Position numbers and translations under genes: made by a program
Shown: positions 8,711-17,123 of the stretch, in pieces
Layout of the letters: the number at the start of each line of letters is the position of its first letter
Position numbering within the stretch: position 1 is the first letter of the stretch
The notes under the pieces: model-generated
What the model was told of the DNA's origin: nothing
The model's database searches: none
The model's input: the letters and a program-made list of their open reading frames with translations, nothing else
NCBI GenBank assembly: GCA_963773035.1
Contig: CAVYZX010000025.1
Coordinates: 62,001 to 126,000 of the forward strand
From: CAVRXZ01 sp963773035
Lineage (GTDB): Bacteria; Acidobacteriota; Vicinamibacteria; Vicinamibacterales; CAVVIG01
Length of the DNA: 64,000 bases
Direction: 5' to 3'

Positions 8711-8918
8711 GCGGGTCTAATGCGGGTTCCACCCTGCCTTGACGCATTGCGGAGGCGCCCGGTAAGCTAACTTTCCCGCAAGGATTGCAGGCTCTTGTCT
8801 GCGCCCCACGGTTCAAGCTCCGGAGGAAGAAACAAGGACCAACGAACGAGTGGTCGGATGAGCCCGACCGTCATGAACTTTCCCGGCCACGTGAGAAGGA
8901 GAGGGAGAAGGAGAAGCA
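8711..8918 (+). other. metK upstream region/leader, no known riboswitch recognised
   Basis: Roughly 200 bases between the repeat cluster and metK. I see small hairpins (gcag-ctgc near 8786; ggtcgg-atgagc-ccgacc near 8851-8869) and a very purine-rich ribosome-binding stretch (ggagagggagaaggagaag) just before the ATG. It does not match the SAM-I, SAM-II or SAH consensus motifs that I know. Confidence 0.35.
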
Positions 8919-10091
8919 ATGGAGTCTCGAGCACGACATCTGTTTACGTCTGAATCGGTGACCGAAGGGCACCCGGACAAGATCGCCGATCAGATCTCGG
9001 ATTCGATTCTGGACGCGCTCCTCGCCAAAGACCCGATGAGCCGGGTGGCGTGCGAGACGTTGGTGACCACCGGGTTGGCGATCGTGGCGGGGGAGATCAC
9101 CACCACAGCCGTGATCGACTACCAGGACGTGGTCCGGTCGGCGATCAGAGAAGTGGGCTACGACCGCGGTAAGTATGGCTATGACGCCGAGACGTGTGCC
9201 GTGCTGTCGTCGATCCACAGCCAATCGCCGGACATTGCGATGGGGGTGGACACCGGCGGCGCGGGCGACCAGGGCCTGATGTTCGGCTTCGCGTGCCGGG
9301 AGACCGAGGAACTGATGCCGATCCCGATCATGCTGGCGCACAAGCTGGTGAAGGGCCTGTCGTGCCTGCGGCGGGACGGGACGTTGCCGTATCTGCGGCC
9401 GGACGGGAAGTCGCAGGTGACGGTGGAATACGAGGACGCCCAGCCGGTGCGGGTGGATGCGGTGGTGGTGTCGAGCCAGCACAGCCCGGACGTCAGCCAG
9501 GAGCAGATGCGGGCGGATGTGATCGAGAAGATCGTCAAGCCGGTGATTCCGGCGGCGATGATGGACAAGGACACGAAGATCTATGTGAACCCGACGGGGC
9601 GGTTCGTGGTGGGCGGGCCGCACGGGGACGCGGGCGTGACGGGCCGCAAGATCATCGTGGACACCTACGGGGGCGCGGCGCCGCACGGGGGCGGGGCGTT
9701 TTCGGGCAAGGACCCCACCAAGGTGGACCGGTCGGCGTGCTACATGGCGCGCTATATTGCGAAGAACGTGGTGGCGGCGGGGTTGGCGGACCGGGCGCTG
9801 GTGCAGTTGGCGTATGCGATCGGGGTGGCCGACCCGGTGTCGGTGATGGTGCGGACGGAAGGCACGGGACGGATTCCCGAAGGCCAGATTACCGAGCTGG
9901 TGCGAGCGAACTTCAAGCTGACGCCGCGTGGCATCATCGAGGAGCTGCAGCTGCGGCGGCCGATTTACGCCAAGACGGCGGCGTTCGGGCATTTCGGGCG
10001 GACCGAGCCGGAATTCACCTGGGAACGGACCGACAAGGCCGCGGCGCTCAAGAGCGGCGCGAAGCTGATAAACCACGCATATAGCATTTAG
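8919..10091 (+). CDS. metK: S-adenosylmethionine synthetase
   Basis: Makes SAM from methionine and ATP in the cytoplasm. The 390-residue length is normal. Family signatures are present: FTSESVTEGHPDKIADQISD near the N-terminus (ATP/methionine loop), GAGDQGLMFGFA at about residues 112-123, and the GGGAFSGKDPTKVDRS phosphate loop at about residues 248-263. Codon choice in the middle of the gene favours G-ending codons (ggg, gtg, cgg) more than its neighbours, which may reflect expression level or transfer. It heads a block with a methyltransferase gene 20 bases downstream and a methionine synthase-like gene after that, consistent with a methionine/SAM cycle unit. Confidence 0.98.
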   Translation: MESRARHLFTSESVTEGHPDKIADQISDSILDALLAKDPMSRVACETLVTTGLAIVAGEITTTAVIDYQDVVRSAIREVGYDRGKYGYDAETCAVLSSIHSQSPDIAMGVDTGGAGDQGLMFGFACRETEELMPIPIMLAHKLVKGLSCLRRDGTLPYLRPDGKSQVTVEYEDAQPVRVDAVVVSSQHSPDVSQEQMRADVIEKIVKPVIPAAMMDKDTKIYVNPTGRFVVGGPHGDAGVTGRKIIVDTYGGAAPHGGGAFSGKDPTKVDRSACYMARYIAKNVVAAGLADRALVQLAYAIGVADPVSVMVRTEGTGRIPEGQITELVRANFKLTPRGIIEELQLRRPIYAKTAAFGHFGRTEPEFTWERTDKAAALKSGAKLINHAYSI

Positions 10092-10111
10092 CATTGCGCC
10101 TTTCGACATAA

Positions 10112-11572
10112 GTGATCCTTCATTTCAACCACGTCTCGCGCGGCAAGAGCGCGAAGAGCTTGAGCGAGTTGACCCGTCACGTCGCCGGCTCACTGACGAC
10201 GCTCGCTGAAGAGGGTGCGGTGGATGCGCAGCTTCTTCAGGCGCTGCGCGTGCACCTCGACTGGATCCACTACAAGACGAACTTTCGCGATCCGGTGATG
10301 GTTCGCCGCACGACCACGGCGAACGGCGGCCCTGGACCGTTGGCCGAGATTGCGGTCGATCTCCGTCAAGCCGATCCGGCGGGACTTCATCAACAACTCG
10401 CGCACGCACTCCAGACCGTCCGCACCGGCACGGAAGACGACAGGCTGTGCTTCGACGAGTTCACGCCGTGGCGTCACAGCATCATCTGGAAGTTCAACTG
10501 GCTGTTCTGGCAATGGCTCTCGGACTGGGAAGGCGCGTCGGGGCGCGGGTTCGAAGCGGCGCTCCCCGGCGGAGGCGGCTCCGACGCCAATCACCCGCAG
10601 GCTGTCGCGGACTCGGTCGCCGAGTTCTGGAGGCTGCTCAAGGATCTGGACGGGCGGGGCGGACTGCCGTCGGAGATCGTCGCGCTCGAGATTGGCGTGG
10701 GAACCGGCGCCCGGGCGTCCGCCTGGCTGGATGGCTTCAAGGCGCTCGATGAGCAGTCGGGCACACATTATTATCCGCGGCTGCGATTCCTGCTGGGCGA
10801 CTACTCGACGGCGATACTGGAACGTGCGACGAAGGCGGTCGAGGCGCACGCGGCGCACGTGCGTGCGGTGCAGATGGATGCGCTCAATCCTTTCAAGAGC
10901 CTTCCCGGCTATCGGTTCAAGACCATGTACGTACACGCCACGAACGTGTACGACAACCTGCCCTTCGACGAGCTCGTCCGTCGAGACGGCCGACTCTATC
11001 TGGTCGAGACTCGCGGCTACCTGAAGGGCGATCTGGCGAACCAGTTGGGCTCGGAGTTCGGGATGTCACGCGCGGAGATTGCCGATGCCGTGCATCGGAT
11101 GTTCTCTTCTGGACCGTCGGCGGCCGCCGAGGGTGATCGCGGCGTCGAATTCTGGCGAAGTCTGTGGGGCGCGTTCCGGCTCGAGGAGCGGCTTCGCGCG
11201 CTCGATGATCTCGACGAAGATCATGTTCCTCCGGGCTTGAACAGGCTTCACCTCGAAGATCTGCTGGCCGAAGCGCCCGACGACATCCGCTTTCACATTT
11301 CACGAGGCGCGGCCGAGAGCTTCGCCAACACGCTGCCGCTGCTGCATCCGCGCGGCTATCTTCAAGTGCAGGACATCTTCGTGACGTCGATGGACGAGTA
11401 CCGCCAGGGATTCAAAGGGCCTGGCAAGATGGATGGGTCGCTCGTGGTCTGGGTGAACGGCGCGTTGCTGCGCGCGGTCGGCGCGCGCGCCGGTTACGAT
11501 GTCCATTTCGCGCCATTCCCATATCGCCCGGGGTCGAAGACGAACATTCTGTACACGACGCAGCGGCCGTAG
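10112..11572 (+). CDS. Large class I SAM-dependent methyltransferase-like protein
   Basis: A 486-residue protein with a GTG start. The motif EIGVGTGARASAW (about residues 193-205) is a clear class I SAM-binding motif I. LLGDYSTAILERA (about 228-240) and VQMDALNPF (about 253-261) fit motifs II and III, and MYVHATNVYDNLPFDELV is a plausible motif IV region. The first 190 residues are family-specific, with WKFNWLFWQWLSDWEG conserved-looking aromatics. The C-terminal part (LHPRGYLQVQDIFV) completes a Rossmann-type sheet. The substrate cannot be inferred. Its place between metK and a methionine synthase suggests a use for SAM close to where it is made, but that is inference. Confidence 0.75.
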   Translation: MILHFNHVSRGKSAKSLSELTRHVAGSLTTLAEEGAVDAQLLQALRVHLDWIHYKTNFRDPVMVRRTTTANGGPGPLAEIAVDLRQADPAGLHQQLAHALQTVRTGTEDDRLCFDEFTPWRHSIIWKFNWLFWQWLSDWEGASGRGFEAALPGGGGSDANHPQAVADSVAEFWRLLKDLDGRGGLPSEIVALEIGVGTGARASAWLDGFKALDEQSGTHYYPRLRFLLGDYSTAILERATKAVEAHAAHVRAVQMDALNPFKSLPGYRFKTMYVHATNVYDNLPFDELVRRDGRLYLVETRGYLKGDLANQLGSEFGMSRAEIADAVHRMFSSGPSAAAEGDRGVEFWRSLWGAFRLEERLRALDDLDEDHVPPGLNRLHLEDLLAEAPDDIRFHISRGAAESFANTLPLLHPRGYLQVQDIFVTSMDEYRQGFKGPGKMDGSLVVWVNGALLRAVGARAGYDVHFAPFPYRPGSKTNILYTTQRP

Positions 11573-11590
11573 TTGTCTACACCCTAAAGT

Positions 11591-11670
11591 AATGCAAAAT
11601 GCACAATGCCTAATGCACATCGCGATCTGACATTCGCACGCGACATTTTGCATTTGACATTTTGCATTTC
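11591..11670. repeat. 7-bp-period inverted repeat (aatgcaa type)
   Basis: The left arm holds aatgcaa, aatgcac, aatgcct, aatgcac in 7-bp steps. The right arm holds tgcattt, gacattt, tgcattt units that pair with it. It fills the spacer between the methyltransferase and methionine synthase genes. Confidence 0.75.
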
Positions 11671-11687
11671 GTGGATCTGATTGGCCT

Positions 11688-12689
11688 ATGTCCCTACCAA
11701 TCTTGCCGACAGCAGTTATTGGCAGCTACTCGATGCCAGCTTGGCTGGAGCGCGCGAAGAACGACTTCTTGTCGCGCCGGGTCAGCCGCCACGACCTCGA
11801 TGATATGCACGAGGCCGCCCGCAAGGCGGCGATCAAAGATCAGGAAGTCGCCGGCGTCGACATCGTGAGCGACGGCGAGCTGCAACGCGACAACATGATC
11901 GACTACTTCGTCGAGCGTATGCCCGGCGTGCACGTCGATCTCGGATCGAAACGGTTCTACTACGATTTCTACGACAGCGTCGTTCGATCGAAGCTGGCCA
12001 GCGCCCCGCTCGGATTGGCTGAAGAGGTCAAGTTCCTGAAGCGGAACACGGACCGCCGACCCAAGGTGGCCGTGTCTGGTCCGCATACACTCGTCAAGCG
12101 GATTCAGAACCGTCACTACCCAACCGAAGAGGCTTTTGCCCTCGATGTGGCTCGCGTGCTGAACGCCGAGCTGCGCGAGCTCGTGCGCGCGGGAGCGACG
12201 GACCTGCAAATCGACGAGCCCTACTACTCGGGATTTCCCGAGGACCTGCCGTGGGCCATTCGCGCCGTGAACGCGATGGTCGAGGGCGTCGACGCAAAGG
12301 TCAGCCTGCACATCTGTTACGGCAACCGGTACGGAAAGCCGTCATGGGAAGGCAGTTACCGTTACCTGTTTCCGGCCATTCTCGACGCCCGGGTACAACT
12401 GGTCTCTCTCGAGTTTGCGCGACGCGGAGACGATGATCTGCAGCTGTTGAAGGAATACAAGCCGCCGTTCGCGCTGGGCCTGGGTGTGGTCGATGTGAAG
12501 TCGCACGACGTCGAATCGGCCGGCTTCGTGGCCGATCGCATTCGGCGGGCTCTGGAGGTGGTCCCCGTCGATCGCCTCGTGGTCACGCCCGACTGTGGAT
12601 GCGTTCACCTGCCGCGCGAAGTCGCTTTCAACAAGCTCTGCGCGATGGTGGAAGGCACTCGCCTGGTCCGCGGCGAGCTCAAGAAATAA
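11688..12689 (+). CDS. Core-MetE-like (cobalamin-independent fold) methionine synthase
   Basis: A 333-residue protein equivalent to the C-terminal catalytic barrel of MetE. It lacks the N-terminal half of the roughly 750-residue classical enzyme. Expected zinc ligands are visible: H208 and C210 in SLHICYGN, E242 in SLEFARRG and C303 in TPDCGC. SDGELQRDNM (about 61-70) and QIDEPYY (about 174-180) match substrate-site motifs. Short MetE homologues (core-MetE and Mes families) make methionine from homocysteine using donors other than folate, such as methylcorrinoid protein; which donor is used here is not known. The genomic link to metK supports a methionine synthesis role. Confidence 0.85.
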   Translation: MSLPILPTAVIGSYSMPAWLERAKNDFLSRRVSRHDLDDMHEAARKAAIKDQEVAGVDIVSDGELQRDNMIDYFVERMPGVHVDLGSKRFYYDFYDSVVRSKLASAPLGLAEEVKFLKRNTDRRPKVAVSGPHTLVKRIQNRHYPTEEAFALDVARVLNAELRELVRAGATDLQIDEPYYSGFPEDLPWAIRAVNAMVEGVDAKVSLHICYGNRYGKPSWEGSYRYLFPAILDARVQLVSLEFARRGDDDLQLLKEYKPPFALGLGVVDVKSHDVESAGFVADRIRRALEVVPVDRLVVTPDCGCVHLPREVAFNKLCAMVEGTRLVRGELKK

Positions 12690-12872
12690 GTCTCTAATTT
12701 GCTTCGGTTTCCGGCTAGACCTGCCAGCGGCTCCGCTTGCTCGGTGAGTTCCGTACTGTTGTATCCTTGATTGTTTCATCTCTCTGGCGTCCTAGGCTCG
12801 AGCCTGAAGCCCCTGGCGGAGCTTCGGTGGTGGGCTTATTGCACGCGTCATGTCTGTAAAGCGGGGCTTTTC

Positions 12873-15620
12873 ATGAAGTTCAGGTCATTGGTGGCTGGTT
12901 GGTTCGCTGTGGTGTCGGTCGTGCTGGTCTCCGGCCAGTCGGCCAAATCACAAGAGCCCGCCGCACCTGTCACGCCGCCCGCAGCTGCCGCCCCACAAGC
13001 GCCGGCTCTGCCGCAGGTTGTGACGTCCGCCAACGACGAACGCGCTCTGATCAATCGCTATTGCGTGGGGTGTCACAACCAGCGCGCGAAAGCCGGCAGC
13101 GGCACGGCCGCGGAGGCCTCGCGCAAACTGGCTCTCGACCAGTTGGATACGGCGCACGTTCAAGACAACGCCGAATCGTGGGAACGAGTGGTGCGGAAGC
13201 TCCGGGCGGGAATGATGCCGCCCGTCAACTCCAGACGACCCGAGCCAGCGACGTATAAGTCGATGATCACCTGGCTCGAGAACGAGCTCGATCGCGGCGC
13301 CGTTCCCCACATGCCCCCGCCGGGCCTCCATCGTCTTAACCGAACCGAGTACGCCAACGCGATTCGCGATCTCCTGGATCTCGATATCGATCCGGCAAAG
13401 TATCTGCCGTCAGACGACTCGACGCACGGCTTCGACAACATGGCTGGCGCGCTTGGAATTTCCTCGACGCTCGTCGAGGCGTATGTCTCCGCCGCCGGGA
13501 AGATCAGCCGCCTCGCGATCGGCGAGACGACATCTCCCACTTTGGTGGTTTATCGAACTCCTGAAGACACATCGCAGGACTATCACATCGAGGGGCTGCC
13601 GTTCGGAACGCGGGGTGGAATGCTGATCGACCACGTTTTCCCGTCCGACGGTGAGTACACGATCACAGTGACGCCGATTTTCGGCGACAACATGTCGCCG
13701 ACAGGATTCGGTTCCGTGCCGTGCGAAAAGCTCGAAGTCCTCTTGGACGGTGAGCGATTGCAGTTGCTCGATTGGCAGGGCGGTGGACGATTCGGAGTGC
13801 CTCTGCCGAATTGCGGCGGCCGGAGGGGTGCGGGAGCACCGGCCTCCTCGGGCGCGAGTGGCAATGGAGCCGGGGGCAGTGCGGGTCAGGCATCCGCAGC
13901 CGGCGCGGCGACTGGCCAGACACCGGCAGCTCAAGGCGGCCAGGGCGGCGGCGGCGGCTTCTTCCGGAATGCGATTCCAAAGATGACGGTGCGTTTCAAG
14001 ACCACCGCAGGCTCGCACGAGCTCGGCGTGACCTTTCCGCAAACCAATCTCGCACCGACGCTCGATCTCGATCGTCATTTTGCGCGGGATACGATTCAAA
14101 CCGGTCCAACACCCGGGTTCACGTTTTTTCCGCACGTTGGGACCGTTCGAATCGAAGGCCCATTCAATGCGACCGCTGCTGCGGATTCCTCGAGCCGGCG
14201 GAAAATATTCATTTGCCAGCCGACCCTTCGACAAGCTCAGGGTAGTCCCGAGGCCAGTCGAGGGACGACCGGCCAGGCGGGCGAATCGGCGTGCGCGAAA
14301 CGGATCGTCAGAAATCTCCTCACGCGCGCTTATCGGCGCCCCGCGCCCCTCGCTGACGTCAACCTGATGATGGGCTTCTACGAGTCCGGTCGAAAGGAAC
14401 AGGATTTCGAACACGGCATCGAATTGGCGCTGGCGCGAATTCTGGCGTCTCCGAAGTTCATCTATCGAATTGAGGGCGAACCCGCCAGTATCAAGCCGGG
14501 ACAGCCCTATCGCATCGCGGACCTCGATCTTGCGTCGCGTCTGTCCTTTTTTCTCTGGAGCACGATACCGGACGAGGAATTGGTGACGATTGCGGCTCAG
14601 GGCCGGCTGAGGAATCCTGCTGTGCTCGAGCAACAGGTCCGGCGGATGCTGAAGGATCCTCGCTCGGAAGCGCTGGCGGCCAATTTCGCGGGGCAGTGGC
14701 TGAATCTGCGCGGCTTGGACAGCGTTGGACCGTTGCCGATGTTGTACCCGGACTTCGACGATCCGCTGCGGCAGGCCATGCGACGGGAAGTCGAACTGTT
14801 GTTCGACAGCATCATCCGTGAGGATCGCAACGTCGCCGATCTCTTGTCTGCCGACTACACTTTCGTCAACGAGCGCCTGGCCAAGCACTACGGCATCCCG
14901 AACGTCTACGGCAGCCAGTTCCGACGCGTGACGCTCGGTCCCGACATGGATTCGCGTCGAGGGCTGACGGGCAAGGGGGCGCTTCTGACAACCACGTCGA
15001 AGCCGGAACGTACGTCGCCCGTCACGCGCGGCAAATGGGTCATGACCAACATCCTCGGCATGAGTCCTCCGGACCCGCCACCCGACGTTCCGCCGCTCCC
15101 GCCTAGGGCGGCCGACGCTACGGGAAACGCGAAGGAACCGTCGATGCGGCAGAAGATGATGGACCATCGGGTGCGGACCGATTGCACCACGTGTCATTCC
15201 ATGATGGACCCCATCGGCTTCTCGCTCGAGAACTTCGATGGCATTGCGCTGTGGCGGACCCAGGACGAAGGTCATCCAGTCGATTCGTCGGTCCAGGTAT
15301 TCGATGGCACGAAATTCAGCGGACCCGCCGGCCTGCGTCAGTGGCTGCTGGGCTACTCCGATCAGTTCGTGCAGGTCGTCGCTGAGAAGCTGGTGACGTA
15401 CGGGTTGGGCCGAGGCGTTGAATATCAGGACATGCCGCTGGTCCGGGCGATCGCGCGCGATGCGGCTCGCAACGACAATCGCTTTTCTGCCCTGATTCTG
15501 GGAGTCGTCAAGAGTCAGGTGTTTCAAATGAACGTAAAAGGACAGGGACCGACCACGGTGGGCAAGGTTCAGGAACCCGTCGCGTTGACGGCGAAAGACA
15601 GTAAGAAGGGGAGCAATTAG
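12873..15620 (+). CDS. DUF1592/DUF1588 family secreted haem protein (PSD1-like, cytochrome c ends)
   Basis: A 915-residue exported protein. The ATG at 12873 gives a signal peptide (LVAGWFAVVSVVLVSG); upstream starts would add a non-signal leader. A haem c motif CVGCH (C64, C67, H68) follows a Pro/Ala-rich linker, and a second CTTCH (C771, C774, H775) lies near the C-terminus before MMDPIGFSLENFD, the classic DUF1588/DUF1585 ending. Between them LHRLNRTEYANAIRDLL (DUF1587), RIASPKFIYR-type and LASRLSFFLWSTIPDEEL (DUF1592) motifs appear in order. A Gly/Ala/Gln-rich insert (about 345-390) and a palindromic-repeat insert (about 450-466) interrupt it. The DUF1552 gene follows by two bases, a fixed pairing in these bacteria. 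The catalytic role is unknown. Confidence 0.93.
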   Translation: MKFRSLVAGWFAVVSVVLVSGQSAKSQEPAAPVTPPAAAAPQAPALPQVVTSANDERALINRYCVGCHNQRAKAGSGTAAEASRKLALDQLDTAHVQDNAESWERVVRKLRAGMMPPVNSRRPEPATYKSMITWLENELDRGAVPHMPPPGLHRLNRTEYANAIRDLLDLDIDPAKYLPSDDSTHGFDNMAGALGISSTLVEAYVSAAGKISRLAIGETTSPTLVVYRTPEDTSQDYHIEGLPFGTRGGMLIDHVFPSDGEYTITVTPIFGDNMSPTGFGSVPCEKLEVLLDGERLQLLDWQGGGRFGVPLPNCGGRRGAGAPASSGASGNGAGGSAGQASAAGAATGQTPAAQGGQGGGGGFFRNAIPKMTVRFKTTAGSHELGVTFPQTNLAPTLDLDRHFARDTIQTGPTPGFTFFPHVGTVRIEGPFNATAAADSSSRRKIFICQPTLRQAQGSPEASRGTTGQAGESACAKRIVRNLLTRAYRRPAPLADVNLMMGFYESGRKEQDFEHGIELALARILASPKFIYRIEGEPASIKPGQPYRIADLDLASRLSFFLWSTIPDEELVTIAAQGRLRNPAVLEQQVRRMLKDPRSEALAANFAGQWLNLRGLDSVGPLPMLYPDFDDPLRQAMRREVELLFDSIIREDRNVADLLSADYTFVNERLAKHYGIPNVYGSQFRRVTLGPDMDSRRGLTGKGALLTTTSKPERTSPVTRGKWVMTNILGMSPPDPPPDVPPLPPRAADATGNAKEPSMRQKMMDHRVRTDCTTCHSMMDPIGFSLENFDGIALWRTQDEGHPVDSSVQVFDGTKFSGPAGLRQWLLGYSDQFVQVVAEKLVTYGLGRGVEYQDMPLVRAIARDAARNDNRFSALILGVVKSQVFQMNVKGQGPTTVGKVQEPVALTAKDSKKGSN
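14222..14270. repeat. Palindromic repeat inserted in frame in the DUF1592 gene
   Basis: The sequence cccttcgacaagctcaggg and, further on, cccgaggccagtcgaggg form an imperfect hairpin of the widespread ttcgacaagctcagg type. It is translated as TLRQAQGSPEASRGTTG and separates KIFICQP from ESACAKRIV, which I expect to lie closer together in homologues. Confidence 0.7.
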
Positions 15621-15622
15621 TC

Positions 15623-17023
15623 ATGTTCATCGCCAGGAAACACATTCCACGCCGGGCTTTTCTCAAAGGGGCAGGCGTCACTCTTGCCCTTCCATTGCTG
15701 GACGCAATGGTGCCGGCGGGCGTCGCCTTGGCGCAGACCCCTGCCACACCGAAGAGCCGGTTCATGGGCATCTTCTTTCCGCACGGCATGGCGCCGGGCT
15801 ATTGGGTTCCCGAGAAGGACGGCCCGCTGCCCGACAAGCTGCCGCACGTTCTGGAAGGTCTGGGGAAGGTGAAGGACCAGTCGGTCGTCTTGAGCGGCCT
15901 CTGGTCGAAATCGGCGGAACCGCCCGAGGGGACGACCGGTTCCGATCACTGGGTCGCCGCGGCATTTCTGACCGCGATCAAACCGAAGAAAACGGCCGGC
16001 GCCGATGCCACCGTTGGCAGCGCGACCGTCGATCAAATCATCGCGCGAAAGATCGGGCAGGAGACGCTGCTGCCGTCGCTGCAGCTCTCGGTCGAGGATC
16101 CGAATGCCAGCTCGAGTAACTGCGGCGAAGGCTACAGCTGCTCGTACACGAATTCGATTTCGTGGATCGAGTTGCCCACACCCGAATCCGAACCGCTGCC
16201 GCGCACGAGCCCGCTGCCGATGGAGCTCAATCCACAAGTGGTGTTCGAGCGGCTGTTCGGAAGCGGTTCCACACCGGAAGAGCGCGCCATTCGCATGAAG
16301 CAGAACCAGAGCATTCTGGATTCCCTCCTCGGCGAGTTGGCGAGTCTCAAGAAGGATCTTGGGGCCGGCGACCTTCGAACGGTCAGCCAGTACACCGAAG
16401 AGATTCGGGAGATCGAGCGCCGGCTCCAACTGGCGGCGAAGGCGTCGGCGGTCGTTCCGGAGATCGACCTTCCTCCTGGTGTTCCGGAGCAGTTCGACGA
16501 CCACGTCAAGCTGCACTTCGACCTCACAGCGCTGGCTTTCCGCGCCGACATCACGCGTGTCGCCACGTTGCTCGGCGCGCGCGACCTGACCGGCCGTAGC
16601 TATCCGTTCCCCAGAGGCGAGCTTTTCCCGCAGGGCGGCGTGAGCGTCAGCTTCCACGGTGGTTCGCACCATCAGGAAGATCCGTCGCAGATTCGCAAGT
16701 ATGCCGATTTGAACCGCTATCACGTGTCGACGCTGGCGTACTTTGCCGAGAAGCTCAGGTCTATCCCCGACGGCGACGGTACCCTTCTCGACCATTCACT
16801 GATTCTGTACGGCACCAACATGGGCAACTCGAATCAGCATCAGCACTACGATGTGCCTCACATCCTCGTGGGTGGCGCCAATGGTCAGCTCAAAGGGAAC
16901 CGGCATGTGGCTTACGAACGTAAGACCGTGACGACCGGAAACCTGTTGCTGAACGTGCTCGACATGTACGGCATTCACCAGGACGCGCAGGGCGACAGCA
17001 CCGGAAGACTCGAGAAACTTTAG
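15623..17023 (+). CDS. DUF1552 family protein, Tat-exported
   Basis: A 466-residue protein with a twin-arginine type signal (RRAFLKG at residues 10-16, then GVTLALPLLDAMVPAGVALAQ). DUF1552 signatures include FMGIFFPHGMAPGYW near residue 50, SGLWSKSAEPPEG, SDHWVAAAFLT, CGEGYSCSYTNSISW at about 168-182 and HGGSHHQEDPSQI at about 350-362. The C-terminus has LLDHSLILYGTNMGNSNQH, reminiscent of the alkaline-phosphatase/sulfatase-like DUF1501 group. Tat export implies folding, perhaps with a cofactor, before export. It is translationally close to the DUF1592 haem gene, so the two probably work together in the periplasm. No activity is established. Confidence 0.93.
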   Translation: MFIARKHIPRRAFLKGAGVTLALPLLDAMVPAGVALAQTPATPKSRFMGIFFPHGMAPGYWVPEKDGPLPDKLPHVLEGLGKVKDQSVVLSGLWSKSAEPPEGTTGSDHWVAAAFLTAIKPKKTAGADATVGSATVDQIIARKIGQETLLPSLQLSVEDPNASSSNCGEGYSCSYTNSISWIELPTPESEPLPRTSPLPMELNPQVVFERLFGSGSTPEERAIRMKQNQSILDSLLGELASLKKDLGAGDLRTVSQYTEEIREIERRLQLAAKASAVVPEIDLPPGVPEQFDDHVKLHFDLTALAFRADITRVATLLGARDLTGRSYPFPRGELFPQGGVSVSFHGGSHHQEDPSQIRKYADLNRYHVSTLAYFAEKLRSIPDGDGTLLDHSLILYGTNMGNSNQHQHYDVPHILVGGANGQLKGNRHVAYERKTVTTGNLLLNVLDMYGIHQDAQGDSTGRLEKL

Positions 17024-17029
17024 GAGCCG

Positions 17030-17118
17030 CCTGTTTCCAGCTGCCAGCTTCCAGGGTCCAAAAGAGGCAGCAGGACTGGCAGCCACTGACTGAAGCTGGT
17101 GACCGTAGCCGAAGCTGA
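17030..17118. repeat. 7-bp-period inverted repeat (cttccag type)
   Basis: The left arm tttccag, ctgccag, cttccag repeats every 7 bases. The right arm has ctggcag, ccactga, ctgaagc, tggtgac units. It fills the gap between the DUF1552 and ankyrin genes and reaches to six bases before the ankyrin start. Confidence 0.65.
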
Positions 17119-17123
17119 AAGAA

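Noticed and set aside
8742..8918. SAM or SAH riboswitch upstream of metK
   Set aside because: No match to consensus motifs I can recall; reported only as an unclassified leader.
9194..10084. 296-residue Gly-rich frame overlapping metK
   Set aside because: Out-of-frame reading of G-rich codons; metK is certain.
13410..15527. 705-residue open frame antisense to the DUF1592 gene
   Set aside because: Composition is that of an antisense shadow, and the plus-strand frame carries two haem motifs and DUF1592 signatures.
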